The notes under the pieces: model-generated
Told to the model about the DNA's origin: nothing
The model's input: only the letters and a program-made list of their open reading frames with translations
Databases searched by the model: none
Program-made: the position numbers and the translations under genes
In this document: positions 23,864 to 31,370 of the stretch, one piece after another
How the letters are laid out: the number at the start of each line of letters is the position of its first letter
Numbering within the stretch: the stretch's first letter is position 1
Assembly: GCA_031359995.1 (NCBI GenBank)
Contig: JANMAT010000179.1
Coordinates: forward strand, 1 to 60,957
Direction of reading: 5' to 3'
DNA: 60,957 bases
Origin: JANMAT01 sp031359995
GTDB taxonomy: Bacteria > Actinomycetota > Acidimicrobiia > Acidimicrobiales > Ilumatobacteraceae

Positions 23864-25030
23864 TCAGATGCCGAGGTCGCGCAGGTTGTAGTCCTTCAGC
23901 CCGGCGCGGGCCGCGGGCGTGAAGCGCAGTTCGTCTTCGCGGCCGACGAACGGCCGGTACGCGTAGCGGGTCTCGTCAGGGTAGCGCTGAGCGCGGGCGT
24001 CGATGGCCAGTGCGATCACCTTCGAGCGCTCCTCGATGTAGGCGTCGTCGTAGACCGATACCGGGTTGTGCACGCCGCCGCTCTCCACGCCCTGCACCGA
24101 GCGGCGGCGGTGGAATCCGAAGTTGATGGTGACGCGGATGTTCGGGCTGGTGTTGGCGAACGAACCGTGCACCGCCTGACGGTTCGTGATCGCCACGTCG
24201 CCCGCGTTGCACACGAGCGGCACCGCGTCGGGGAGGCGGTCGGAACCGGCGGCAGCGACCAGGGCCCTGATGTCGGCCTTGCCGATGCGGTGCGAGCCGG
24301 GCACGATCCAGAGGCCGTTGGCCGAGTCGCAGCCGTACAGCTGGGCCATGAAGTTGAACCCGTGGGTGCCCTCGTCGAGCTCGGGGCTGTCCCAGTGCGT
24401 CCACCCGTCCTGGTGCCACGCGACCGAGCCACCGAGGCCGGCCTGCTTGATCCAGATCGCCTCGTTGAACGGCGTGAAGTCGGGGCCGTTCACCGCCTCG
24501 GCCACGGCGAGCAGCTGCGGGTGGCCGTACACCCGTAGGCACGCGTCCGAGAACTGGAGCGAGCCGAGCACTAGCTGCACCACGTGCTCGGGCGCCTCCT
24601 GCGGAGGGGTCGGCTCGTTCATCTTGGCCGGGTGGCGGCCGTGGGCGAACGAGGTGCCGCCCAACGGGTCCGACAACGGGCGCACCCACGACACGTTGTG
24701 GGCCGTGCAGTCCACACCGAGGGCGGGGCGGCCGTGGCGGTCGATGGTGGCGTCCTTGGCCACGGGCACCCGGTCGAGCACGTCGATCACGTCGCGCTCG
24801 ATGTCGGCCAGTTCCTCGGCGCCGAGCACGCCCTGGAAGATGTAGAAGCCGTGCTCGACGTACTTGGCGAGGATCGCCGGGTCGAGTCGGCCGTCGGCGG
24901 TGAAGCGGAGCGGCCCGCGATTGCCCAGTCGGGCGGCGCGCTCCTCACCGGCGCGGCGGTAGGCGACCATGGCCGCCTCGTCGGCGCCGTAGTCGACGAT
25001 CGGAACTTCCAGCAACGGCAGCTTGGCCAT
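23864..25030 (-). CDS. Phytanoyl-CoA dioxygenase (PhyH) family protein
   Basis: 388 residues. The Fe(II)/2-oxoglutarate facial triad is visible: His-Gln-Asp in Val-Ala-Trp-His-Gln-Asp-Gly-Trp (about residue 205) and the distal histidine in Arg-Gln-Ala-Val-His-Gly-Ser. An arginine in Asn-Ile-Arg-Val-Thr may bind 2-oxoglutarate. The ATG at 25030 is preferred over 25045 because GGTGGAG precedes it. It should hydroxylate an unactivated carbon; the substrate is unknown. It is transcribed with the RraA-like gene and divergent from the amidohydrolase. Confidence 0.85.
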   Translation of the reverse strand: MAKLPLLEVPIVDYGADEAAMVAYRRAGEERAARLGNRGPLRFTADGRLDPAILAKYVEHGFYIFQGVLGAEELADIERDVIDVLDRVPVAKDATIDRHGRPALGVDCTAHNVSWVRPLSDPLGGTSFAHGRHPAKMNEPTPPQEAPEHVVQLVLGSLQFSDACLRVYGHPQLLAVAEAVNGPDFTPFNEAIWIKQAGLGGSVAWHQDGWTHWDSPELDEGTHGFNFMAQLYGCDSANGLWIVPGSHRIGKADIRALVAAAGSDRLPDAVPLVCNAGDVAITNRQAVHGSFANTSPNIRVTINFGFHRRRSVQGVESGGVHNPVSVYDDAYIEERSKVIALAIDARAQRYPDETRYAYRPFVGREDELRFTPAARAGLKDYNLRDLGI

Positions 25031-25064
25031 CTGCTCCACCCCCATGGTGCGTGCGGCTGCGTGC

Positions 25065-25070
25065 AGCGTA
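25065..25070 (-). promoter_or_regulatory. -10 element TACGCT of the dioxygenase-aldolase operon
   Basis: TACGCT on the minus strand fits TAnnnT, about 35 bases before the ATG at 25030, leaving room for the GGTGGAG ribosome site. Confidence 0.4.
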
Positions 25071-25107
25071 CGCACCGTGGACATGGTCCACAACGAGGAG
25101 CGGGCGG

Positions 25108-25113
25108 TAGGGT
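25108..25113 (+). promoter_or_regulatory. -10 element TAGGGT upstream of the amidohydrolase
   Basis: TAGGGT fits TAnnnT, about 34 bases before the ATG at 25148, in the divergent intergenic region. Confidence 0.4.
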
Positions 25114-25147
25114 CGCCCGGACATCGCTGAGCACGTGGGGGTGCGAC

Positions 25148-26317
25148 ATGCCGTATGCCGAGGGGCGAACCTTCTTCGACGCCGACAGCCACATCATGGA
25201 GCTGCCGAACTTCCTGGTCGACCAGGCCGATCCGGGCCTGCGCGACCGCATCCCGCCGCTGTCGGTCAGCTCGGGTGGGCCCATGGCCGTGAAGATGCAG
25301 CAGTACGCCCTTGCCGGCGGCCATTCCGTCGACGAGCTGGCCGAGCTCGAGCGCGACGTCATCGCCGGACCGAAGAACTACGAAGCGCTGGGCGCCTTCA
25401 ACGCCGTCGAGCGCACGCGGGCCCTCGACCTCCTCGGTTTTCACGCCCAGTGGGTGTTCTCCACGTTCTCGCCGGGCCAGGTGCTGTTCGGGCACGACCC
25501 CGTGGTGAAGTACGGCGCCTGCCGGGCCCACAACCGGGCCATGGTCGAGTTCTGTGGCGCCGATCCCCGGCTGTTGGCCGTGGGCCTGCTCTCGCTCGAC
25601 GATCCGGCGCTGGCCGCCGTCGAGCTCGATGCCGCCATCGCCATGGGCTGCCGGGCGTTCTGGATCCCCGCCGTGCCGTGCGGCGGTCGCTCACCCGGTC
25701 ACGACGACCTCGACCCGATCTGGGCCCGCATGGCCGAGGCGGGCACGCCGTTCCTGTTGCACGTCGGCGGCCAGACGATCCAGATCCGCAGCGAGTACAT
25801 GAACACCGGGCGCGCCGAGCCCAAGGACTGGCTCGGCGGCGCCGAGAACGTGCGCTCGAAGGACCTGACCGTGCTGCACCAGTCGGCCGAGGAGTTCCTG
25901 TCGGTCATGGTGCTCGATGGCGTGCTCGAACGGCATCGGGGCCTGCGCGGTGGGGCCATCGAGCTCGGTGCCACGTGGGTGCCGGGCATGCTGCGCCGGC
26001 TCGATCACGCCGCGAGCATCTGGGCCCGCTCCGAGCCCGAGCTGCGCACGTTCACCCGCAGCCCGTCAGAGATGGTGCGCGAGCAGCTCGGGTTCACGCC
26101 GTACCCGTTCGAGGACGTGGGCGCGCTCATCCGTGACTCGGCGCCCGAGCTGTACCTGTTCTCGTCCGACTACCCCCACACCGAGGGCGGCCGGAACCCG
26201 ATCGGTCGGTTCGAGCAGAGCCTGGGCGACCTGAGCGAGTCGGTGCGCCGGGCCTTCTACTGCGAGAACTTCGCCAAGCTCCAGCCCTCGGTGCTGGACC
26301 TGGCCCCCGTCGGCTGA
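25148..26317 (+). CDS. Amidohydrolase-2 family metal-dependent hydrolase
   Basis: 389 residues. It opens with Phe-Phe-Asp-Ala-Asp-Ser-His-Ile-Met-Glu, the metal-binding start of the Amidohydro_2 family. A barrel histidine follows in Phe-Leu-Leu-His-Val-Gly-Gly, and the late Ser-Ser-Asp-Tyr-Pro-His carries the final metal aspartate. Family members decarboxylate or hydrolyse cyclic and aromatic acids (ACMSD-like). It begins a plus-strand run with an SDR 17 bases downstream, and the acyl-CoA dehydrogenase follows. Confidence 0.85.
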   Translation: MPYAEGRTFFDADSHIMELPNFLVDQADPGLRDRIPPLSVSSGGPMAVKMQQYALAGGHSVDELAELERDVIAGPKNYEALGAFNAVERTRALDLLGFHAQWVFSTFSPGQVLFGHDPVVKYGACRAHNRAMVEFCGADPRLLAVGLLSLDDPALAAVELDAAIAMGCRAFWIPAVPCGGRSPGHDDLDPIWARMAEAGTPFLLHVGGQTIQIRSEYMNTGRAEPKDWLGGAENVRSKDLTVLHQSAEEFLSVMVLDGVLERHRGLRGGAIELGATWVPGMLRRLDHAASIWARSEPELRTFTRSPSEMVREQLGFTPYPFEDVGALIRDSAPELYLFSSDYPHTEGGRNPIGRFEQSLGDLSESVRRAFYCENFAKLQPSVLDLAPVG

Positions 26318-26334
26318 GAGGAAAGCAGAGCATC

Positions 26335-27111
26335 ATGGAGATCAAGGACCGCGTGGCCGTCGTGACCGGTGGCGGCGGGGGCATCGGCTCGGCCGTGGCC
26401 CGCCACTGGATGGGCCTGGGGGCGCGCCACGTGGTGGTGGCCGACCGCAACGGCGAGGCAGCCCGGGCCGTGGGTGCCGAGATCGGCTGCCTCGGCGTGG
26501 AGCTCGATGTCACCGACGAGGCGGCCATCGTCGCCCTCGTGGAGAAGGTCGAGCGCGAGATCGGGCCCATCGACATCTTCTTCTCCAACGCCGGTGCCGG
26601 CGGCGCCACCGGCGGGGTCGAGGCCCCCGACGACGCCTGGCAGATGCAGTGGGAGCTGCACGTCATGGCCCACGTGTACGCGGCACGCGCCGTGCTGCCG
26701 TCGATGCTGGCCCGCAAGGAGGGCTATCTGGTGCACACCGCCAGCGCCGCCGGCCTGCTCGCCGCGGTGGGCTCGGCGCCCTACAGCGTGACCAAGGCGG
26801 CGTGCATCAAGCTGGCCGAGACGCTGGCCATCGCTCACGGCGACGACGGCATCGGCGTGTCGGTGCTGTGCCCGCAGGGCGTCAACACGGCCATGGCGCC
26901 GCGCCAGCTCGGCGACGGCGGCACCGACGGCATCGTGGAACCCGAGTACGTGGCCGAGGTCGTCACCGCCGCGGTGCGCGACGGGAAGTTCCTGATCCTG
27001 CCCCACCCCGAGGTGCAGACCTACGTGGAGCGCAAGGCCGCCGATCCCGACCGCTGGCTCAACGGCATGCGCAAGCTCCGCCGCCGCTCCCAGGAGCTGC
27101 TCGGCGGCTGA
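26335..27111 (+). CDS. SDR-family oxidoreductase
   Basis: 258 residues. Thr-Gly-Gly-Gly-Gly-Gly-Ile-Gly near residue 12 binds NAD(P). Ser-Asn-Ala-Gly and the catalytic Tyr-Ser-Val-Thr-Lys follow in classical order. An Asp after the second strand (Val-Val-Ala-Asp-Arg) suggests NAD preference. A GAGAGGAAAG ribosome site precedes the ATG. It sits 17 bases after the amidohydrolase, so the two are co-transcribed. Probably a hydroxy-acyl or alcohol dehydrogenase. Confidence 0.88.
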   Translation: MEIKDRVAVVTGGGGGIGSAVARHWMGLGARHVVVADRNGEAARAVGAEIGCLGVELDVTDEAAIVALVEKVEREIGPIDIFFSNAGAGGATGGVEAPDDAWQMQWELHVMAHVYAARAVLPSMLARKEGYLVHTASAAGLLAAVGSAPYSVTKAACIKLAETLAIAHGDDGIGVSVLCPQGVNTAMAPRQLGDGGTDGIVEPEYVAEVVTAAVRDGKFLILPHPEVQTYVERKAADPDRWLNGMRKLRRRSQELLGG

Positions 27112-27159
27112 GCACCAGCGAGCTGAGCGCCGCTTTCGGGCCGCGGCAGGGGGCGCGGG

Positions 27160-27165
27160 TATGGT
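27160..27165 (+). promoter_or_regulatory. -10 element TATGGT before the acyl-CoA dehydrogenase
   Basis: TATGGT fits TAnnnT. About 33 bases follow before the ATG, including GGAGG just upstream of the start. Confidence 0.45.
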
Positions 27166-27198
27166 CCTTTCACGGGAACGCTCTACGGGAGGAACCAC

Positions 27199-28518
27199 AT
27201 GACAGGTGGCGCGCTGAAGTCGGCGAGCATGGACGACCTCGATCTGCGGATGTCGCAGGGGGTGCGGCCGCTGTACGACGCGGTGAAGGAGTTCATCGCC
27301 ACCGAGGTGGACCCGATCACCGAGGAGTTCCACCGGTTGGGTGAGGGTCGGGCCGAGCGCTGGAGCTGGGCTCCCGGCCAGCTCGAGCTGCTCGAAGGGG
27401 CCAAGGCCAAGGCCAAGTCCAGCGGTCTGTGGAACTTCTTCCTCCCCAACGCCGAGACCGGACAGGGCCTCAGCAACCTCGACTACGCCTACATCGGCAA
27501 CGAGCTCGGCAAGAACCGGCTGGCGTCGGAGTGCCTGAACTGCTCGGCCCCCGATACCGGCAACATGGAGGTCCTCGAGCGGGTGGGCACGCCCGAGCAG
27601 AAGCAGCAGTGGCTGGAGCCGTTGCTGAACGGCGAGATCCGGTCGGCCTACGCCATGACCGAGCCCGGCGTCATGAGCTCCGACGCCAAGCAGATCCAGA
27701 CGCGGGCCACGCTCGACGGTGACGAGTGGGTCATCAGCGGCGAGAAGTTCTACATCTCCGGTGCCGGCGACCCCCGCTGCAAGATCATGATCACCATGGT
27801 GCGCACCAACCCGGATGCCGACACCTACAAGCAGCAGTCGCAGATCCTGGTACCGGTCGACGCCCCCGGCGTCGAGATCGTCGGCCCGATGTACGTGTTC
27901 GGCGCCGACGACGCGCCCCACGGCCACATGCACATCCGCTTCAACGACGTGCGCGTCCCCAAGAGCAACATCCTGTGGGGCGAGGGACGCGGTTTCGAGA
28001 TCTCCCAGGTCCGCTTGGGCCCAGGCCGCATCCACCACTGCATGCGCTCCATCGGTGCCGCCGAGCGGGCCATCGAGCTCATGGTCGACCGTGGTCTCAC
28101 CCGTGAGGGCTTCGGCAAGAAGCTCATCAACCTGGGCAAGAACATGGAAGTCGTGTCGCGCTCGCGCATCGAGGTCGAGGCCATGCGCCTGATGGTGCTC
28201 CGGGCCGCCAAGGCCATGGACACCCTCGGCAACGCCGAGGCCCGCGTGTGGGTCAGCGCCGTGAAGGCCATGGTCCCCGAGAAGTGCTGCGACATCATCA
28301 ACGAGGCGATCCAGATGCACGGCGCCGCCGGCATCTCGCAGTGGTTCCCGCTGGCCGAGATGTGGCACAGCCAGCGCACGCTGCGCCTGGCCGACGGCCC
28401 CGACGAGGTCCACCACCAGGTGGTCGGCCGGGCCGAGGTCAAGAACCGCGAGTCCGACCGGGTCCGGGGCATCGGCCTGGAGCACGGCGCCAAGGGCTCG
28501 CTCTTCACCGGTCCGTAG
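27199..28518 (+). CDS. Acyl-CoA dehydrogenase
   Basis: 439 residues. Tyr-Ala-Met-Thr-Glu-Pro-Gly (flavin and substrate contact), Gly-Glu-Lys-Phe-Tyr-Ile-Ser-Gly-Ala, the C-terminal-domain Gly-Ala-Ala-Gly-Ile-Ser, and Leu-Arg-Leu-Ala-Asp-Gly-Pro-Asp-Glu-Val-His form the full set of ACAD motifs. It catalyses FAD-dependent alpha,beta-dehydrogenation of an acyl-CoA. GGAGG precedes the ATG. It is followed by a strong hairpin, so the transcript ends here. It supplies the first oxidative step of the beta-oxidation genes around it. Confidence 0.92.
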   Translation: MTGGALKSASMDDLDLRMSQGVRPLYDAVKEFIATEVDPITEEFHRLGEGRAERWSWAPGQLELLEGAKAKAKSSGLWNFFLPNAETGQGLSNLDYAYIGNELGKNRLASECLNCSAPDTGNMEVLERVGTPEQKQQWLEPLLNGEIRSAYAMTEPGVMSSDAKQIQTRATLDGDEWVISGEKFYISGAGDPRCKIMITMVRTNPDADTYKQQSQILVPVDAPGVEIVGPMYVFGADDAPHGHMHIRFNDVRVPKSNILWGEGRGFEISQVRLGPGRIHHCMRSIGAAERAIELMVDRGLTREGFGKKLINLGKNMEVVSRSRIEVEAMRLMVLRAAKAMDTLGNAEARVWVSAVKAMVPEKCCDIINEAIQMHGAAGISQWFPLAEMWHSQRTLRLADGPDEVHHQVVGRAEVKNRESDRVRGIGLEHGAKGSLFTGP

Positions 28519-28535
28519 TCAGTAGGTGTGCGTGT

Positions 28536-28566
28536 CGGTCCGCCCGGGCTCGTCCCGGGCGGACCG
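28536..28566 (+). terminator. 13-bp hairpin after the acyl-CoA dehydrogenase
   Basis: CGGTCCGCCCGGG, loop CTCGT, CCCGGGCGGACCG: a perfect stem 18 bases after the stop, with no T-run. The next promoter begins five bases downstream. Confidence 0.75.
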
Positions 28567-28570
28567 CTGC

Positions 28571-28576
28571 TACCGT
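28571..28576 (+). promoter_or_regulatory. -10 element TACCGT, leaderless SDR gene
   Basis: TACCGT ends seven bases before the ATG at 28584. No ribosome site can fit, so transcription probably starts at the A of the start codon. Confidence 0.55.
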
Positions 28577-28583
28577 CGCCGCC

Positions 28584-29351
28584 ATGGGGGCATTGAGCGG
28601 CAAGGTGGCATTGGTGACGGGGGCAGGTTCGGGGATCGGTCGGTCGACCGCGCTGGCGTTGGCGGGCGCCGGGGCCACGGTCGTCGTGAACGGTCGACGG
28701 CGGGGTCCGCTCGACGAGGTCGTGGCCGAGATCGGTGGTGACGCGTGGGCGTGCCCGGCCGACCTCATCGGCGCGACCGAGGCCGACCGGCTGGCCGCCG
28801 CGTGCCTGGAGCGGCACGGGCGCGTCGACGTGCTGGTGAACAACGCCGGGTTCTCGTCGAAGGTGCGTTCGGCGTTGCACCTGGACGCGGAGGAGTGGAC
28901 GGCGGTGTGGCAGGTGAACGTGCTCGGCGTGGCCATGCTCACCAAGGCACTGGTGCCGACGATGATGGCCGCGGGGGAGGGGACCGTGATCACCATCTCG
29001 TCCATCGGTGGGTTGCGTCCGAACGTGATGGCCGGCAGCGCCTACTGCTCGGCCAAGGCCGCGGTGGCCGCCTACATGACCGAGCTGGCGTCCGAGGTCC
29101 GCAACCGGGGCGTGCGTTGCACCACGGTGTACCCGGGCGAGATCGACACGCCCATCCTCGACAACCGGGCCTTGAACCCGGGGGAGCAGGAACGGTCACG
29201 CATGGCCCACCCCGACGACGTGGCCGCCGCCATCCTCATGGTCGCATCGCTGCCCCAGCGGGCCACCGTCGAGGAGCTCATGATCGCCCCCACCCACCAG
29301 CGCGACCTCAGCGCCGACATGAAGGCGGCCCGGGCCAAGACCACCGCGTAG
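28584..29351 (+). CDS. SDR-family oxidoreductase
   Basis: 255 residues. Thr-Gly-Ala-Gly-Ser-Gly-Ile-Gly, Val-Asn-Gly-Arg-Arg (basic residues suggesting NADP), Asn-Asn-Ala-Gly, Ser-Ser-Ile and Tyr-Cys-Ser-Ala-Lys are in the classical SDR order. It stands between a terminator and a toxin-antitoxin pair, so it is monocistronic. The substrate cannot be predicted. Confidence 0.88.
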   Translation: MGALSGKVALVTGAGSGIGRSTALALAGAGATVVVNGRRRGPLDEVVAEIGGDAWACPADLIGATEADRLAAACLERHGRVDVLVNNAGFSSKVRSALHLDAEEWTAVWQVNVLGVAMLTKALVPTMMAAGEGTVITISSIGGLRPNVMAGSAYCSAKAAVAAYMTELASEVRNRGVRCTTVYPGEIDTPILDNRALNPGEQERSRMAHPDDVAAAILMVASLPQRATVEELMIAPTHQRDLSADMKAARAKTTA

Positions 29352-29398
29352 CCGGTTTCGCGCTTGCCTTCGCCGGCCGCTGCTATCAGAATGCAAGC

Positions 29399-29629
29399 AT
29401 GCCGAACGTGCTGGTTCGCGATCTTCCCGATGACGTCCACGCCGACCTTCTCCGCCGCGCCGACGCGGCGGGCCAGTCGCTCCAGCAGTACCTGTCGGCC
29501 GAGCTCACGAAGCTCGCCCGCCGCCCGTCGTTGGACGATGTGCTCGCCGGCATCGGACGCCACCGCGGGGGACGGGTCCCGTCGCGTGTTGCGGTGACGG
29601 ATCTCGACGAGGACCGCTCGGCGCGTTGA
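29399..29629 (+). CDS. FitA-like antitoxin
   Basis: 76 residues. Asn-Val-Leu-Val-Arg-Asp-Leu-Pro-Asp-Asp-Val-His-Ala-Asp-Leu and Gln-Ser-Leu-Gln-Gln-Tyr-Leu-Ser-Ala-Glu-Leu form a ribbon-helix-helix. The stop overlaps the toxin's TTG start. A TATCAG hexamer about nine bases before the ATG suggests another leaderless start. Confidence 0.8.
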   Translation: MPNVLVRDLPDDVHADLLRRADAAGQSLQQYLSAELTKLARRPSLDDVLAGIGRHRGGRVPSRVAVTDLDEDRSAR

Positions 29630-30024
29630 TCGTCCTCGATGCGTCCGTCCTGGCCGTCGTCGTCGGCGACGACGCACACGACGGACCCGTGGCCCGCGCC
29701 AGGCTGGCGGCAGAAGGCGCGGCCGCGGTGCCCGACCTCGCCGACGTCGAGACCGTGTCGGTACTTCGCCGACGGTGGCGGGCCGGTGATCTCACCGACG
29801 TCCGCTTCCGTGACGCGGTCGACGATCTCCTGCGATTGCCGCTCGATCGTTACCCGGTCGGAAGGCTCATGATGCGAGCGTTCGAGCTCCGTCACAACGT
29901 CACGCCGTACGACGCGTGCTACATCGCCCTGGCCGAAGGGCTCGGCTGTGTGCTCCTCACGGCCGATGCACGCCTGAGCCGTGCGCCTGGGATCGCCTGT
30001 CGGGTCGAGGTCTTCGCGCCCTAG
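29626..30024 (+). CDS. VapC-type PIN-domain toxin
   Basis: 132 residues. Leu-Asp-Ala-Ser near residue 4, a glutamate in Asp-Val-Glu-Thr-Val-Ser-Val-Leu, Tyr-Asp-Ala-Cys-Tyr-Ile-Ala-Leu-Ala and Thr-Ala-Asp-Ala-Arg-Leu give the acidic PIN active site. TTG start overlapping the antitoxin stop (TTGA). A perfect 15-bp hairpin ends the transcript between this gene and the convergent thiolase. Confidence 0.88.
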   Translation: MIVLDASVLAVVVGDDAHDGPVARARLAAEGAAAVPDLADVETVSVLRRRWRAGDLTDVRFRDAVDDLLRLPLDRYPVGRLMMRAFELRHNVTPYDACYIALAEGLGCVLLTADARLSRAPGIACRVEVFAP

Positions 30025-30045
30025 GTCGCGATGCGCGGAGAACGG

Positions 30046-30079
30046 CGATGGCCCGGACCCTGTCGGGTCCGGGCCATCG
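30046..30079. terminator. Bidirectional 15-bp hairpin between convergent genes
   Basis: CGATGGCCCGGACCC, loop TGTC, GGGTCCGGGCCATCG: perfect arms midway between the toxin stop (30024) and the thiolase stop (30101). Confidence 0.8.
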
Positions 30080-30100
30080 ACAATGCGGGAGACGGTCGGA

Positions 30101-31276
30101 TCAGCTGAAGATCTCGAACAGGCCGGCGGCGCCCTGGCCACCGCCGATGCACATCGTCACGACGCCCCACTTGGCCCCCCGACGCTGGCCCTCCTGCAGG
30201 ACGTGGCCGGCGCAACGGGCGCCGGTCATGCCGAAGGGGTGGCCGACGGCGATGGAGCCACCGTTGACGTTGTACTTGGCCGGGTCGATGCCGAGGCGGT
30301 CACGCGAGTACAGGCACTGGCTGGCGAAGGCCTCGTTCAGCTCCCAAAGGTCGATGTCCTCGACGGTGAGGCCGTGGCGCTTCAGCAGCTTCGGCACGGC
30401 GAAGACCGGGCCGATTCCCATCTCGTCGGGCTCGCAGCCGGCCACGGCCCAGCCGCGGAACGCGCCCATGGGCGTCAAGCCGCGCTTGTCGGCTTCCTTG
30501 GCCTCCATGAGCACGACGGCGGCGGCGCCGTCGGACAGCTGGCTGGCGTTGCCGGCGGTGATGAAGTTGCCCTCGCCGCGGACGGGCTTCAGCTTGGCCA
30601 GGCCCTCGATGGTGGTGTCGGGCCGGTTGCAGTCGTCGTGGTCGACGACGGCGTCGACGATGCTCTCTTCACCCGTCTCCTTGTTCACGAGCTTCTGCTT
30701 GGTGTTCATGGGCACGATCTCGTCGGCGAACAGGCCGTTGGCCTGGGCCGCGGCCATGCGCTTCTGCGACTCGAGCGAGTACTCGTCCTGGTACTCACGG
30801 GTCACGCCGTAGCGCTGGGCGACGATGTCGGCCGTCTCGATCATGGCCATGTAGATGGCCGGGTACATGGTGCTCAGCTCGGGGTCCATGTTGGAGGGGC
30901 CACCGAAGCCGGGGTTCGGCATGGAGATGGACTCGACGCCACCGGCGACGACCACGTCGGCGCCGTCTTCCTTGATGTAGTTCGCGGCGAGGGCGATGGC
31001 GTTCAGGCCCGACGAGCAGTGACGCTGGATGGTGGCGCCGCCCGTGGTGACGGGAAGGCCGGCGAGCAGGCCGGCGAGGCGGGCCAGGTTGCCGGCGCCG
31101 TGGGCGCCGTTGCCCAGGTACAGGTCCTCGACATCGGCCGGGTCGACACCCGACTTCTTCACGGCGTGCTTGATGGCGTGGGCGGCCATCGTCATGGCCG
31201 GCGTGTTGTTGAACCCACCGCGGGCCGACTTGGCCAGACCGGTGCGGGCATAGGAGACGACGACTGCTTCGCGCAT
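30101..31276 (-). CDS. Acetyl-CoA C-acetyltransferase (thiolase)
   Basis: 391 residues, normal thiolase length. The nucleophile Cys87 lies in Arg-His-Cys-Ser-Ser-Gly-Leu-Asn. His346 is in Val-Gly-His-Pro-Phe-Gly and Cys376 in Cys-Ile-Gly-Gly-Gly-Gln-Gly, so the catalytic triad is complete. It cleaves 3-ketoacyl-CoA in the last beta-oxidation step. ATG at 31276 with GGGGGAAAG upstream. It is divergent from the fused hydratase/dehydrogenase gene 94 bases away, which makes substrate for it. Confidence 0.93.
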   Translation of the reverse strand: MREAVVVSYARTGLAKSARGGFNNTPAMTMAAHAIKHAVKKSGVDPADVEDLYLGNGAHGAGNLARLAGLLAGLPVTTGGATIQRHCSSGLNAIALAANYIKEDGADVVVAGGVESISMPNPGFGGPSNMDPELSTMYPAIYMAMIETADIVAQRYGVTREYQDEYSLESQKRMAAAQANGLFADEIVPMNTKQKLVNKETGEESIVDAVVDHDDCNRPDTTIEGLAKLKPVRGEGNFITAGNASQLSDGAAAVVLMEAKEADKRGLTPMGAFRGWAVAGCEPDEMGIGPVFAVPKLLKRHGLTVEDIDLWELNEAFASQCLYSRDRLGIDPAKYNVNGGSIAVGHPFGMTGARCAGHVLQEGQRRGAKWGVVTMCIGGGQGAAGLFEIFS

Positions 31277-31370
31277 CTGGTGCTTTCCCCCTGGGAGACG
31301 CCGGCCCGCAGACCGGCAGTAGATGCGGCCATTGTGCGGCGGGGCGGCCGAAACGTGCAAGATTCCCTGC

